Origin: Myxococcus stipitatus
Lineage (GTDB): Bacteria; Myxococcota; Myxococcia; Myxococcales; Myxococcaceae
Direction of reading: 5' to 3'
NCBI RefSeq assembly: GCF_021412625.1
Contig: NZ_JAKCFI010000007.1
Location: 434,001-498,000, forward strand
DNA length: 64,000 bases
The position numbers were made by a program, and so were the translations under genes. Shown here piece by piece: positions 28,583-37,309 of this stretch; position 1 is the stretch's first letter; the number at the start of each line of letters is the position of its first letter. The notes under the pieces are model-generated. The model saw only the letters and a program-made list of their open reading frames with translations, had not been told where the DNA came from and searched no databases.

Positions 28583-30805
28583 TCAGTGGGGGATGACCTC
28601 GACGTAGTTGCCGTACCGGGTCTGGATCTCCGACACGTACTTCACCGGCTCCGAGCCCCGGCAGTAGCCATGTCGCGCGCGCCGGTAGTGCGCCGGCTTC
28701 TCGAGCATCAGCATGGCCTTCTCCACGTGGCCGAACCAGCGGTTGGGGTCCAGGCCCTGCTCGCGCGCCAGTCGCCGGGCGTCGAGGATGTGGCCGAGCC
28801 CGGCGTTGTACGACGCGAGCGCGAAGCGCAGGCGCTGCTTGAAGGGAATCTCGGGCGCGATGCGACCGATGAGCTGGTGCATGTACTTCACGCCCGCGTG
28901 GATGCCCTGCTCCGGGTCCTCCAGTTCGCGGAAGCCCAGCTCGACGCCGGTCGCGGGCATCACCTGGAAGAGGCCTCGCGCGCCCACAAAGCTGCGCGCC
29001 TTCGGGTCGAAGCGGCTCTCCTGGAACATCTGCGCGACCATCAGCCGCCAGTCCAGGCCGTAGCGCGCCGAGTACGAACGCACCAGCGGGTCATAGGGAG
29101 AGATGGTGCCCGCCGCCGCGTCCATCGTCGCGGGCGCCTGCTCCCGGTGGCCCTCGAAGTAGCGACGACGGGCCAGGTTGTACTCCATGCCCCGGTACGT
29201 CTTGCGCACGAAGCCGTCGAGGAACGCGCGCAGCTTCACGTTGCCCTTGCGCACCGCGAAGGCGATGCCGTGGTGTCCGTCCTTCCCGGCCGGCGTGCCC
29301 TCGCCCGGAATCGTGAGGGCGGCCTCGACGTCGTCCCGGTAGACGCGCTCGGCGGCGAGGATGTGGCTGTCCGTCACGGTGAAGGGAATCTCGCCACGGG
29401 CCACGCGGTCGATGAGTGTCTCGGTGTCCATGTCCTCCGGCTCCTCGACGATGTCGAAGCCATGGCGCGCCTTCAGCGCGGTCAGCGGCGCGAAGTGACT
29501 GGAGGAGCGACGCAGGTGGATGGCCCGGCCCTTCAGGTCCGCGAGCGACGCGGGGCGCTCGGCGCCCGTCTTCTGCACCAGCACTTCGTCCACGAAGAGA
29601 TAGGGCGTGGTGAAGGCGACACGCTGCTGGCGCTCGGGCGTGACGGTGAGCGCGGCGGCGACGACGTCCCCCCGCCCCTCCTCGAGCCACGTGAGCAGTT
29701 CCTCGTAGGTGGGCGGCACCACGACCTCCAGGCGGACCTTGAGCGCGTCCGCGGCCAGCTTCGCCATCTGGTAGTCGAAGCCCGCCTGCTCGCCGCGATG
29801 CAGGAAGTACGTGACGGGGCTGTTGCGGGTGAGCACGCGCAAGACGCCGCGCTTGCGGACGCCGTCGAGGTCCCCGGTGAAGACCTGCTCACGGTGGTCG
29901 GTGAGCGCGCGCTCGATGAGGAAGCCATCCAGCGCGGCGCGCAGCGCGGGGTTCTCCAGGCGGACGGCCCAGGCGAGGCCACGGCCCTCCGCGATGGGGA
30001 ACAGCGCCTCCACGTCCGGGTTGTAGGTCTCGATGGAGGCCAGCAGGTGGCTGTCCAGCACGGTCAGCGGGCGCTCGCCCCGGGAGACCTCCCATGCCAG
30101 CTCCTCCGGCTCGATGGATTCGGGCACGGCCTCCACGACGAGCCCCGGAGCCTTCTCCTTCGCCAGGGCGGCGAGTGACGCCGCGAAGGTGGAGCTGGCG
30201 CGGACATGCACCACGCGGCCAGCGAGCGCCTCCGGCGAGCGAGGAAGGTCGGGCGCGCCGCGCTTGCCGACCAGCACCTCGCTCACCCGGGCCAGCGGGC
30301 GGGTGAACGCGACCTCCTTGCTCCGTTCGGCAGTCACCGTCACGTCCGCGGCGATGATGTCTCCGCGCCCCTCGCGTAGCAGTGGGACGAGCTGGTCGAA
30401 CCGCTCGACGGAGAGGAACTCCACCGTCATGCCGTGCCGCTGGGCGAAGCGCTCCAGGAGCACCCGCTCCTGCGAGCGGGGTGTGACCTGGCGCGGCAAC
30501 GAAGCCTCGTCCGTGCCCTCGACGAGCACCCGCAGGACTCCACGCTCACGCAGCGCGGGCAGGTCCCCGGTGAAAGGCGGCGCCGGGGGAGGCGGGGGCG
30601 GCTCCTCGACCTGTCCCGGAGGCACCGCCACGGGAGGCAGGAGCTGCTCGGGGAACGGCGGGTCCTCGAGCTCCGCGGAGGCGACCGGCGCGGGAGGAGC
30701 CGGCGGCGGCGCCGGGGGCTCCTGCTTGCAGGCGGTGACGATGCTCACGAGCAGCGCGGCGCGGAGCAGCCCACGCGACGATGCGGTCCAGGACGACGGC
30801 TTCAT
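28583..30805 (-). CDS. MltF-like lytic transglycosylase lipoprotein with two sensor domains
   Basis: 740 residues. The signal peptide has a lipobox (VTAC) and is followed by a Pro-rich linker. Two family-3 solute-binding domains follow, about 85–305 and 310–545. Each opens with the same phrase (FTGDL…RGVLRVL) and each contains a GRGDI/VVAA-type ligand-loop. A lytic transglycosylase domain (about 570–720) has the catalytic Glu in MFQESRFDP, then GARGLFQVMP and ALASYNAG. MltF cleaves peptidoglycan under control of a single such sensor; here the sensor module is duplicated. It is probably anchored to a membrane facing the periplasm. Confidence 0.9.
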   Translation of the reverse strand: MKPSSWTASSRGLLRAALLVSIVTACKQEPPAPPPAPPAPVASAELEDPPFPEQLLPPVAVPPGQVEEPPPPPPAPPFTGDLPALRERGVLRVLVEGTDEASLPRQVTPRSQERVLLERFAQRHGMTVEFLSVERFDQLVPLLREGRGDIIAADVTVTAERSKEVAFTRPLARVSEVLVGKRGAPDLPRSPEALAGRVVHVRASSTFAASLAALAKEKAPGLVVEAVPESIEPEELAWEVSRGERPLTVLDSHLLASIETYNPDVEALFPIAEGRGLAWAVRLENPALRAALDGFLIERALTDHREQVFTGDLDGVRKRGVLRVLTRNSPVTYFLHRGEQAGFDYQMAKLAADALKVRLEVVVPPTYEELLTWLEEGRGDVVAAALTVTPERQQRVAFTTPYLFVDEVLVQKTGAERPASLADLKGRAIHLRRSSSHFAPLTALKARHGFDIVEEPEDMDTETLIDRVARGEIPFTVTDSHILAAERVYRDDVEAALTIPGEGTPAGKDGHHGIAFAVRKGNVKLRAFLDGFVRKTYRGMEYNLARRRYFEGHREQAPATMDAAAGTISPYDPLVRSYSARYGLDWRLMVAQMFQESRFDPKARSFVGARGLFQVMPATGVELGFRELEDPEQGIHAGVKYMHQLIGRIAPEIPFKQRLRFALASYNAGLGHILDARRLAREQGLDPNRWFGHVEKAMLMLEKPAHYRRARHGYCRGSEPVKYVSEIQTRYGNYVEVIPH

Positions 30806-31005
30806 GGGAGACTCCCCCTCCTCGACTCCGGTGACTCCATCCGCTGGAGGCCCCGGAGCCCCTCGGGCGAGACATCTAGCCGATGTCCCGGGGTGGAATC
30901 ACGCGCCCCGCCCGTCGACGCGGACGGCGACTCGTCGGTCCCCACCCGGAGTACGGGAGCACCGGGTGCCCGCCGGTGTACGTTCCCTCCACGAGGAACG
31001 GCTCC

Positions 31006-31599
31006 ATGAAGACGAAGGCCCCACCGCCCATCCACCTGCTCGCGGGGCGCGCGACGCTCCCGCTCATCGAGACGTACTTCGAGCTGAACCACCTCAAGCA
31101 CCTCTTCCGTCAGGGGTGGCTGCGCGTGGGCGTGGGGCCGGAGCGATGCGAGAGCGTCGCGGAGCATTCGCTCTTCGTCGCGCTGCTGATCCTGTTCATC
31201 GCGGACACCTGGTTCCCGACGGTCGATGCGTCCCGCGCCGTGCGCATCGCCCTGCTCCACGACCTGGGCGAGGCCTACGTGGGAGACCTCACGCCTCACG
31301 ACGGCGTGGCCCGGGAGGACAAGCACGCCCTGGAGCGACGCGCGATGGAGCGGCTGGTGGGCAAGCTCCCTCGCGGCGCGGAGTACCTGTCCCTGTGGGA
31401 CGAATACGAGCAGGGCACGTCCCTCGAGGCCCGCCTCGTGAAACAGGTGGATCGACTGGAGATGGGGCTCCAGGCGTGCGTCTACGAGAACCAGGGCCAG
31501 GGAGACCTCTCGGAGTTCTTCGCCTCGGTCGACAAGGCCCTGGAGGCGCCAGCGCTGCGAGCGCTCCTCGTGGAGCTGGAGTCGTTGCGGCCCGACTGA
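31006..31599 (+). CDS. HD-domain phosphohydrolase (5'-deoxynucleotidase-like)
   Basis: 197 residues from the ATG at 31006; in-frame sequence upstream is not protein-like. The metal-binding motif of HD hydrolases is visible as AEHSLFVALL, then LLHDLGEAYVGDLTPHD (the HD pair), and a later VKQVDRLEMGLQA carries the final Asp. This pattern is close to the YfbR/HDDC2 group, which dephosphorylates deoxynucleoside monophosphates. It is convergent with the MBL gene, with only four bases between the stops. The substrate is inferred from the family. Confidence 0.85.
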   Translation: MKTKAPPPIHLLAGRATLPLIETYFELNHLKHLFRQGWLRVGVGPERCESVAEHSLFVALLILFIADTWFPTVDASRAVRIALLHDLGEAYVGDLTPHDGVAREDKHALERRAMERLVGKLPRGAEYLSLWDEYEQGTSLEARLVKQVDRLEMGLQACVYENQGQGDLSEFFASVDKALEAPALRALLVELESLRPD

Positions 31600-31603
31600 C
31601 GGC

Positions 31604-32452
31604 TCAGCCGAACCAGCGCCCGGCGGCGGGCGCGAGGATCCGGACGCGCTCTCGCAGCGTCGGCGGCAGCCGCTCCTCGATGAGCGCGCGGACGTCGTGG
31701 GGCGCGAGCGACTGGCTGAAGTGCATCAGGACGAGGGCCTCGTTGCGGAAGCGGTCCGCCTGGGCGATGAGCTCGTCGAGGTGCAGGTGCGCGCGATCCC
31801 TCGCGTCCTGCACGGGGCGCTTCGGGTCCACGAAGGTGCACTCGATGACGAGCACCCGCGAATCGAAGAGCCCCGGCTCCGTCTCGAGGACCTTCGAGAG
31901 CGTGTCCGTCGCGTAGGCGAGCTCGAGGTGTTCGCGCGCGACGAAGAGGTCCTCGCCCGCCTTGCGGCGGCGGGCAATCTCCTGGGGAGGCGTGTCGAGG
32001 AACTCCGGTCGCAGCTTCGTGACGCGGCGGAGGAACTGGTAGCCCAGGGACGGCACGGAGTGGTGCGTGCGGAACGCCCGGACATGCAGGTCATGACCGA
32101 GCGGCTTCACGTCCCCCGGGCGCATCGGCACCGTGCGCACGTCCATGGACGTGTGGTGCAGACGGCCCAGCACCGCGAGGGCCTCATGGACCTGCGCTTC
32201 GATCTCCGCCGGGAGGAACAGCTGGGGCGCGCCCTTCCCCAACAGCCGGCGGATGCCCAGCAGCGAACCGAGCCCGCTGGCATGGTCCGGGTGGGCGTGG
32301 CTCAGGAAGATGCGCTCGGTCCCCGCGAAGGAGCGGACGGGGACTCCCACGTCGAGCACCACCTCCAGCTCCGGCACCTGGAGGGAGGTGTACACGCCTC
32401 CCACGGAGATTCCTCGAACGGTGTAGGGCCCCGCCTGGACTTCATCGAGCAT
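31604..32452 (-). CDS. MBL-fold metallo-hydrolase, RNase Z-like
   Basis: 282 residues. The metallo-beta-lactamase signature SHAHPDHASG lies near residue 51, and later ligands are in YATDTLS, LVIECTF and HLHLDELIAQA, with a final LMHFSQ. This distribution resembles RNase Z/ElaC-type and related phosphodiesterases. However, the exosite region is short and the length is below that of tRNase Z, so tRNA processing is only one option. It has a promoterless-looking 53-base gap to the upstream flavin oxidoreductase on the same strand, so the two may be co-transcribed. Confidence 0.82.
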   Translation of the reverse strand: MLDEVQAGPYTVRGISVGGVYTSLQVPELEVVLDVGVPVRSFAGTERIFLSHAHPDHASGLGSLLGIRRLLGKGAPQLFLPAEIEAQVHEALAVLGRLHHTSMDVRTVPMRPGDVKPLGHDLHVRAFRTHHSVPSLGYQFLRRVTKLRPEFLDTPPQEIARRRKAGEDLFVAREHLELAYATDTLSKVLETEPGLFDSRVLVIECTFVDPKRPVQDARDRAHLHLDELIAQADRFRNEALVLMHFSQSLAPHDVRALIEERLPPTLRERVRILAPAAGRWFG

Positions 32453-32505
32453 TGCCGGCGCTTATCGCTCGACGAGGCCACGGGCCGCAACCACGTGGGC
32501 CCCTC

Positions 32506-33573
32506 TCAGTTGCGAGCCCGCTCGTATTGATGCGGCCAAGCGACGTCGGCGCCCAGGCTGCGCGCCGCTCGCAGCGGCCAGTACGGGTCCCTCAGCAGCT
32601 CGCGCGCCAGGAACACCATGTCCGCCTGCTCCGTGCGCAGGATGTGCTCGGCCTGCATCGCGGAGCGGATGAGCCCCACCGCACCCGTGGGCACCTGCGC
32701 CTCTCGACGGATGCGCTCGGCGAAGCGCGTCTGGTAGCCCGGGCCCGTGGGAATCTTCACGCCCGGGACGTTGCCTCCCGACGAACAATCGATGAGGTCC
32801 ACCCCCTCCTTCGCCAGGATGCGCGCCAGCGCGATGGAGTCCTCCACCGTCCAGCCCCCCTCCACCCAGTCGGTGCACGACAGGCGCACCAGGAGCGGCA
32901 GCTCGTCGGGCCACTGCCGCCGTACGGCGTGCACCACCTCCCGCAAGAACCGGATCCGGTTGTCGAAGGTGCCGCCATAGGCGTCGTCCCGGCGATTGCT
33001 CAGCGGCGAGAGGAACTCATGGAGCAGATAGCCATGGGCCGCGTGGATTTCGATGACCCGGAAGCCCGCCGTCCGGGCCCGGACGGTCGCGTCCGCGAAG
33101 GCGCCCACGATGCGCGCGATAGCCGCCACGTCGAGCGGCTCGGGGGCAAGAGACTTCGCGTCGAACGGCTCGGGCCCGGGCCCCACGGGGCGCCACCCGC
33201 CCGCCCCCGGAGCCACGGCGCCACCACCCTCCCAGGGAGGCGCGGTGGACGCCTTGCGTCCGGCGTGGGCCAGCTGGACGCCCGGCGTGGCGCCGTGCTT
33301 CGAGAGGAAGCGGGTGATGCGCGCCAGCGAGTCGATGTGCGCGCCCTTCCACAAGCCCAGGTCCCTGGGCGAAATGCGCCCGATGTCCTCGACCGCCGTG
33401 GCCTCGACGAGGATGAGCCCGGCGCCGCCGACCGCGCGGCTGCCCAGGTGGACGAAGTGCCACTCGTCAGCGAAGCCGTCGGAGGCCGAGTACTGACACA
33501 TGGGTGAGACGCCCACGCGGTTGCGCAGGGTGACGCCCCGCAGGGTCAACGGCGTGAACAACAGGCTGCTCAT
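32506..33573 (-). CDS. NADH:flavin oxidoreductase (Old Yellow Enzyme, YqjM/NamA-like)
   Basis: 355 residues. FMN-dependent ene-reductase reducing activated C=C bonds with NAD(P)H. Diagnostic motifs are NRVGVSPMCQYSA (with the Cys of the YqjM class), LILVEATAV, QLAHAGRKAS, EIHAAHGYLLHEFLSP and RTEQADMVFLARELLRDPYWPL. The ribosome site GGAGGAG lies immediately before the ATG. A hairpin (33584–33610) sits in the leader. It belongs to the class with a short active-site loop, typical of bacteria. Confidence 0.92.
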   Translation of the reverse strand: MSSLLFTPLTLRGVTLRNRVGVSPMCQYSASDGFADEWHFVHLGSRAVGGAGLILVEATAVEDIGRISPRDLGLWKGAHIDSLARITRFLSKHGATPGVQLAHAGRKASTAPPWEGGGAVAPGAGGWRPVGPGPEPFDAKSLAPEPLDVAAIARIVGAFADATVRARTAGFRVIEIHAAHGYLLHEFLSPLSNRRDDAYGGTFDNRIRFLREVVHAVRRQWPDELPLLVRLSCTDWVEGGWTVEDSIALARILAKEGVDLIDCSSGGNVPGVKIPTGPGYQTRFAERIRREAQVPTGAVGLIRSAMQAEHILRTEQADMVFLARELLRDPYWPLRAARSLGADVAWPHQYERARN

Positions 33574-33583
33574 GACTCCTCCA

Positions 33584-33610
33584 TGGGCGTGCCCGGGTTG
33601 GGCGCGCCCA
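33584..33610 (-). other. Hairpin in the leader of the flavin oxidoreductase gene
   Basis: An 11-bp inverted repeat with one mismatch (TGGGCGTGCCC, loop GGGTT, GGGCGCGCCCA) lies just upstream of the ribosome site of the oxidoreductase gene. It could act as a terminator for def or as a protein-binding site. The remaining 130 bases up to the def stop show nothing recognisable. Confidence 0.35.
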
Positions 33611-33742
33611 CGCGGTCATTCTGCGGGGCAGGCACCGGCGTCGCAGCGGGAAGTCGCCGCCATTGTCAGGTGGTACGCGCCGCCCTGCTCCGCCGTGTCC
33701 GAAACACCGGCCCCGCGAGCCCGGAAGTCGCCCGCTGGAGGC

Positions 33743-34357
33743 TCAGCGCCCCTCGCGCTTCGCCGTCGACGGCAGCCCCAGGGCCTCCCGGACCTCCGCC
33801 GTGGAGCGCCCGGCCCAATGGCGACGGTGGTTCTCCAACGTCGCGAAGCTGCGCGTCTCCATCCGGTCCAGGTAGAGCGTGCCGTCCAGGTGGTCCAGCT
33901 CGTGCTGGAGGATGCGCGCATACCAGCCCGTCGCATGCACCGTCACGGGCTGTCCCTGCTCGTCCAGGGCCTCCACCTTCACGCCACGGGCGCGGGCCAC
34001 CAGCGCGGTGAAGCCGGTGACGCTGAGACACCCCTCGTGGAACTCCGCGGGCGTGGCGTCCTCCACCGTGAGGCGCGGGTTGACGAGCACCTGGAAGGGA
34101 ACCGGGGCGCGCTCACGCGCCGCGAGGTCCGCGGGAGGCACGGCGGCCTGGTACTCGGCGCGGTCCTCGATGACCACCAGCCGCAGCCCCACGCCCACCT
34201 GGGGCGCGGCGAGGCCGACTCCGGGCGCATCCCGCATCGTGTCCCGCATCAGCGCGACGAGCCGCTGGAACTCGGGACTGCCAATCTCCTCGGGCGTCAG
34301 GTCCCGGGCCTTCTGACGCAGGACCGGCTCTCCTGCCTGGACGATCTTGAGCACCAT
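33743..34357 (-). CDS. def: Peptide deformylase
   Basis: 204 residues. It removes the formyl group from nascent proteins. All three family motifs are present: GVGLAAPQVG (46–55), EGCLSV with the metal-binding Cys, and QHELDHLDG with the two His and catalytic Glu. The C-terminus is about 30 residues longer than the E. coli enzyme and charged. No fmt gene is adjacent in this window, unlike the common def–fmt pair. Confidence 0.95.
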   Translation of the reverse strand: MVLKIVQAGEPVLRQKARDLTPEEIGSPEFQRLVALMRDTMRDAPGVGLAAPQVGVGLRLVVIEDRAEYQAAVPPADLAARERAPVPFQVLVNPRLTVEDATPAEFHEGCLSVTGFTALVARARGVKVEALDEQGQPVTVHATGWYARILQHELDHLDGTLYLDRMETRSFATLENHRRHWAGRSTAEVREALGLPSTAKREGR

Positions 34358-34441
34358 CTCCCCAGGGTAGCAGGCACGCCGGGAGGTCGGTCGCGTGAAA
34401 CCAGGGAGCCACCCCCATTGGCCCCGGGTGAGCTCGGGCGC

Positions 34442-34447
34442 TAGGCT
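34442..34447 (+). promoter_or_regulatory. -10 element for a probably leaderless transcript
   Basis: TAGGCT lies eight bases before the ATG at 34456 and no ribosome site is present, as for the genes at 17779 and 19434. Confidence 0.4.
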
Positions 34448-34455
34448 TGCCCTCC

Positions 34456-34956
34456 ATGGCTCGCCGCAAGAAGGCCGACGAGATGGCCGCGCGCGTCCGC
34501 AACCTGATTGCGATGGACGCCAATGGCATCATGCGCAGGCTGGATGCCCGCCGTGACGAGATGTTCAACCTGTTCTCGCGGCTGCGCAGCCGCGAGCCCC
34601 TGCTCGAGACCATCGACTCGCGCTATGCCGGGAGCGCGTTCGAGCAGCTGGTCCATCTCTCCGAACACGAGCAGGCCGTGGTGGATCGCTACTACACCTG
34701 CCTCGACGAGATGCGCTGGTACTTCACGTACACCGAGGACATGCCGGGCACCGCGCAGGTCAACTTCACCAAGCTGCACAAGCGGCTGGAGGAGGCCTAC
34801 CGCCTGCTCGTGGTGACGCTCGGCCCGCCAGCCTCCGTGGATGGCGCGCGCGTGGTGGACGTCGAGGTCCTCCGCCGCGAGGAAGCCCAGGCGCCCACGG
34901 AGAAGACGCTGGTCAGGCCCGGTCCGGAGCGCCCGCGCCGCGCCTCCCCCGCCTGA
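34456..34956 (+). CDS. Conserved-looking hypothetical protein
   Basis: 166 residues from the ATG at 34456. It is soluble and largely helical, with an N-terminal basic start (ARRKKADEM), then LDARRDEMFNLFSRLRSREPLLETI and YYTCLDEMRWYFTYTEDMPG. The last 40 residues are charged and Pro/Arg-rich. No signal peptide, membrane helix or known motif is seen. It is convergent with the desaturase gene. Confidence 0.7.
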   Translation: MARRKKADEMAARVRNLIAMDANGIMRRLDARRDEMFNLFSRLRSREPLLETIDSRYAGSAFEQLVHLSEHEQAVVDRYYTCLDEMRWYFTYTEDMPGTAQVNFTKLHKRLEEAYRLLVVTLGPPASVDGARVVDVEVLRREEAQAPTEKTLVRPGPERPRRASPA

Positions 34957-34966
34957 GGCGGCGCGC

Positions 34967-36127
34967 TCAGGCGGCCGTCGTGACGGGGAGCGCGTTCGCC
35001 GCTGGCAGCGGCTCGGTGACCGCCGTCGGGGCGGCGAGCCTGCGCATGGAGCGCTTGCCGACGACCACGTCCACCATCTTCCGGACGCGCGTCCACACGC
35101 TCTCCTGCACGTAGGGGATGCCGTACTTCTCGCAGAGCGCGCGGACCTTCGGCTGGGCCTCGCGGTACTTGAGCATGGGCAGGTCCGGCCAGATGTGGTG
35201 TTCGATCTGGTAGTTCAGCCAAAGGTGCGCGAAGTCGTTCAGGTCGCCACCGGTGCGGTAGTTCGCGCTGCCAATCACCTGCTGGACGTAGCGGACCCCC
35301 TTGTTGGCCGGGGACGCGTCGAAGCGGTAGAGGTCCTCGCCCGTGTGGTTCGGGCCCACGACCAGGAACGTGTGGACGCTGGTGAGCACGTCCGCGAGCA
35401 GCGAGTTGCAGAACGCGCTGAAGGCGGCCCACGGCCCCACCACGAGGAACAGCGCCGGGAAGAGGACGAACTGGACGGCCGCGTAGGGCAGGTAGCAGCG
35501 CAGCAGCAGCTCCTTCCACTCCGCCCGCGTGAGGGCCCCGCCATCCCGGCGGCCCTTGCGGCGAAGCGCGCTCAGCGTCTCCGGCGCGTAGTAGGAGGCC
35601 CGCCACGTGAGGGCCAGCAGCGCGAGCTGGAGATAGCGCAGCGCGAGCGGCCGGGCCGGGTTGCGCAGGGAGCCCTCCGCGTTGCGCTCCAGCAGGTCGG
35701 GGTCCGCGTCCTCGCCGGTGTACGAGTGGTGGAGCACGTTGTGCTCGAAGACCCAGGCGTCCGGCAGCATCCAGTCGAGCCAGTCGAGGTAGCGGCGCGC
35801 GCCCTTCGCGAAGCCCTTGCCCGTGCGGGACGGAGGAACGCCGGGGACCCGGTCATAGCCCCGGTGTCCCACGTGGTGCATGAGCAGCCACCGCGTCGAG
35901 CGCCCCAGGCTGAGCGCCGCGGCGCTGACGGGGTTGGGCACCAGCCAGCATGTGGCCACGCCCAGCACGGTGGCCACGCGGCCCCAGCGTTCGATCTTCC
36001 GCAGGTGAGCCAGGTCCGCCTCGCCCAGGTTCGCGTCCAGCTCCGCCCGCAGGGCCTTCAGCTCGCGGTGGAAGCCCTCCGCGTCCACGGACGCGAGGTT
36101 GAACTCAGGGGCGGCGGACGACGACAT
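34967..36127 (-). CDS. Membrane fatty acid desaturase (front-end type)
   Basis: 386 residues from the ATG at 36127, with GAGGAG 8 bases upstream. The three histidine boxes are MHHVGH, EHNVLHH and NYQIEHHIWP. The final QIEHH form is typical of front-end (delta-5/6-like) acyl-lipid or acyl-CoA desaturases. Hydrophobic stretches flank the boxes, consistent with an inner-membrane di-iron enzyme. It introduces double bonds into fatty acyl chains; position and substrate are not predictable. No fused cytochrome b5 domain is present. Confidence 0.9.
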   Translation of the reverse strand: MSSSAAPEFNLASVDAEGFHRELKALRAELDANLGEADLAHLRKIERWGRVATVLGVATCWLVPNPVSAAALSLGRSTRWLLMHHVGHRGYDRVPGVPPSRTGKGFAKGARRYLDWLDWMLPDAWVFEHNVLHHSYTGEDADPDLLERNAEGSLRNPARPLALRYLQLALLALTWRASYYAPETLSALRRKGRRDGGALTRAEWKELLLRCYLPYAAVQFVLFPALFLVVGPWAAFSAFCNSLLADVLTSVHTFLVVGPNHTGEDLYRFDASPANKGVRYVQQVIGSANYRTGGDLNDFAHLWLNYQIEHHIWPDLPMLKYREAQPKVRALCEKYGIPYVQESVWTRVRKMVDVVVGKRSMRRLAAPTAVTEPLPAANALPVTTAA

Positions 36128-36236
36128 GCGGGGGGCTCCTCGAGCACGGAGGTCGGACGTGAGGGGGAACGGCGGAAGCCCGGCAACCGTAGTCGCGACC
36201 CCGGGAGTCACGCAAAGGACATCCCGCCCGCCGACC

Positions 36237-37232
36237 TCACTTCGCGGACGCGTCCGGAGTCCCCGCGTCCGGAGCCACCGCGGACACCAGCTCCAGCAGG
36301 TCGTTGCAGACGGGCGGCAGGGCCTCGGACGTGTCCGACTGGACGCAGACGAGTTGGAAGCCCTGGCGGTCCACCCTCGTCACGCCATGGAGCGCCCGGA
36401 AGCGGGCCTTCCCCACCGGCGCCGAGAGCTGGAAGCAGCGCTCCGGCTGCCCCATCACCCGGCAGTCCACCTGGCTCTCCTTCAGGACCGCGCCCTGGGA
36501 GGCCACCTGCTGCTGGAGCTGCTTCGCCAGCATGGCCGTGTTCTCGCTCCTCCACTTCGTCAGATCGACCTCCGGGGGCAACAGGCTCCACGTGAAGAAG
36601 CTGCTCGCGCACTGGATGCGACCCAGCTCGATCCTGGGCGCGGTGAAGGAGCACCCCTCCGGAACCACCAGCTCCCGGGTGCCCAGCAGCGGCTTCTCGA
36701 GCGGCTTGCGGGCCCGAAGGTCGATGGGCTCGGGGACGCCGTGCGCGGCGAAGAACTCCAGGACGCGCTGACAGTCCTTGATGGTCGGACGCCGGGATGC
36801 ATCCGCCAGACACAGATAGGACCAGAAGCCGCCGTCGGCCTTCGCGACGGTGACGTGTCCCACGGCCTGGGCCTTGCCGCCCTTGGGCGCACGAATCGTC
36901 ATCGCCAGCGCGGTGCGCTCGCTCCCCGCAAGCGTCAAGGAGGTGGGGTTCGTCTCCAGCTCGCCCTGGACGGACGCGGCGATGCCACCGCGCATCACGT
37001 CCAGGATCTTCTCCTCGGGCTCCGTCGCGGGGAGCTCGAGGAACGCGATGCTCGCGTTCAACCCGGGACACTGGTAGCTGCGCCCCAGGGTGCCGTCCGC
37101 CTGGGCCTTGCACTGCCCGAACACGGCGCGCGCCTCGGGGCGGTACGTCGTCGGCTTGAACTGTCCCAGCGCCACGCCGGCGAGCAACGCCACCACCACA
37201 CCACACAACCGAACGGTCGATGAAATGGACAT
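36237..37232 (-). CDS. Secreted protein of unknown function
   Basis: 331 residues from the ATG at 37232. A signal peptide (LCGVVVALLAGVALG, cleavage near residue 24) leads to a soluble protein with about nine cysteines, probably disulfide-bonded, and no recognised domain. The C-terminus is Ala/Asp/Pro-rich (DAGTPDASAK), a common feature of exported myxobacterial proteins. The long open frame upstream of this start has no signal peptide and is likely non-coding. Confidence 0.75.
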   Translation of the reverse strand: MSISSTVRLCGVVVALLAGVALGQFKPTTYRPEARAVFGQCKAQADGTLGRSYQCPGLNASIAFLELPATEPEEKILDVMRGGIAASVQGELETNPTSLTLAGSERTALAMTIRAPKGGKAQAVGHVTVAKADGGFWSYLCLADASRRPTIKDCQRVLEFFAAHGVPEPIDLRARKPLEKPLLGTRELVVPEGCSFTAPRIELGRIQCASSFFTWSLLPPEVDLTKWRSENTAMLAKQLQQQVASQGAVLKESQVDCRVMGQPERCFQLSAPVGKARFRALHGVTRVDRQGFQLVCVQSDTSEALPPVCNDLLELVSAVAPDAGTPDASAK

Positions 37233-37309
37233 GACGGGGGCATAGTCTCGCGGCGTCGCACGCGTCCAGCGCTCGCGCACGACGCCCGGGCATCCTCCAC
37301 GGCCTACCG

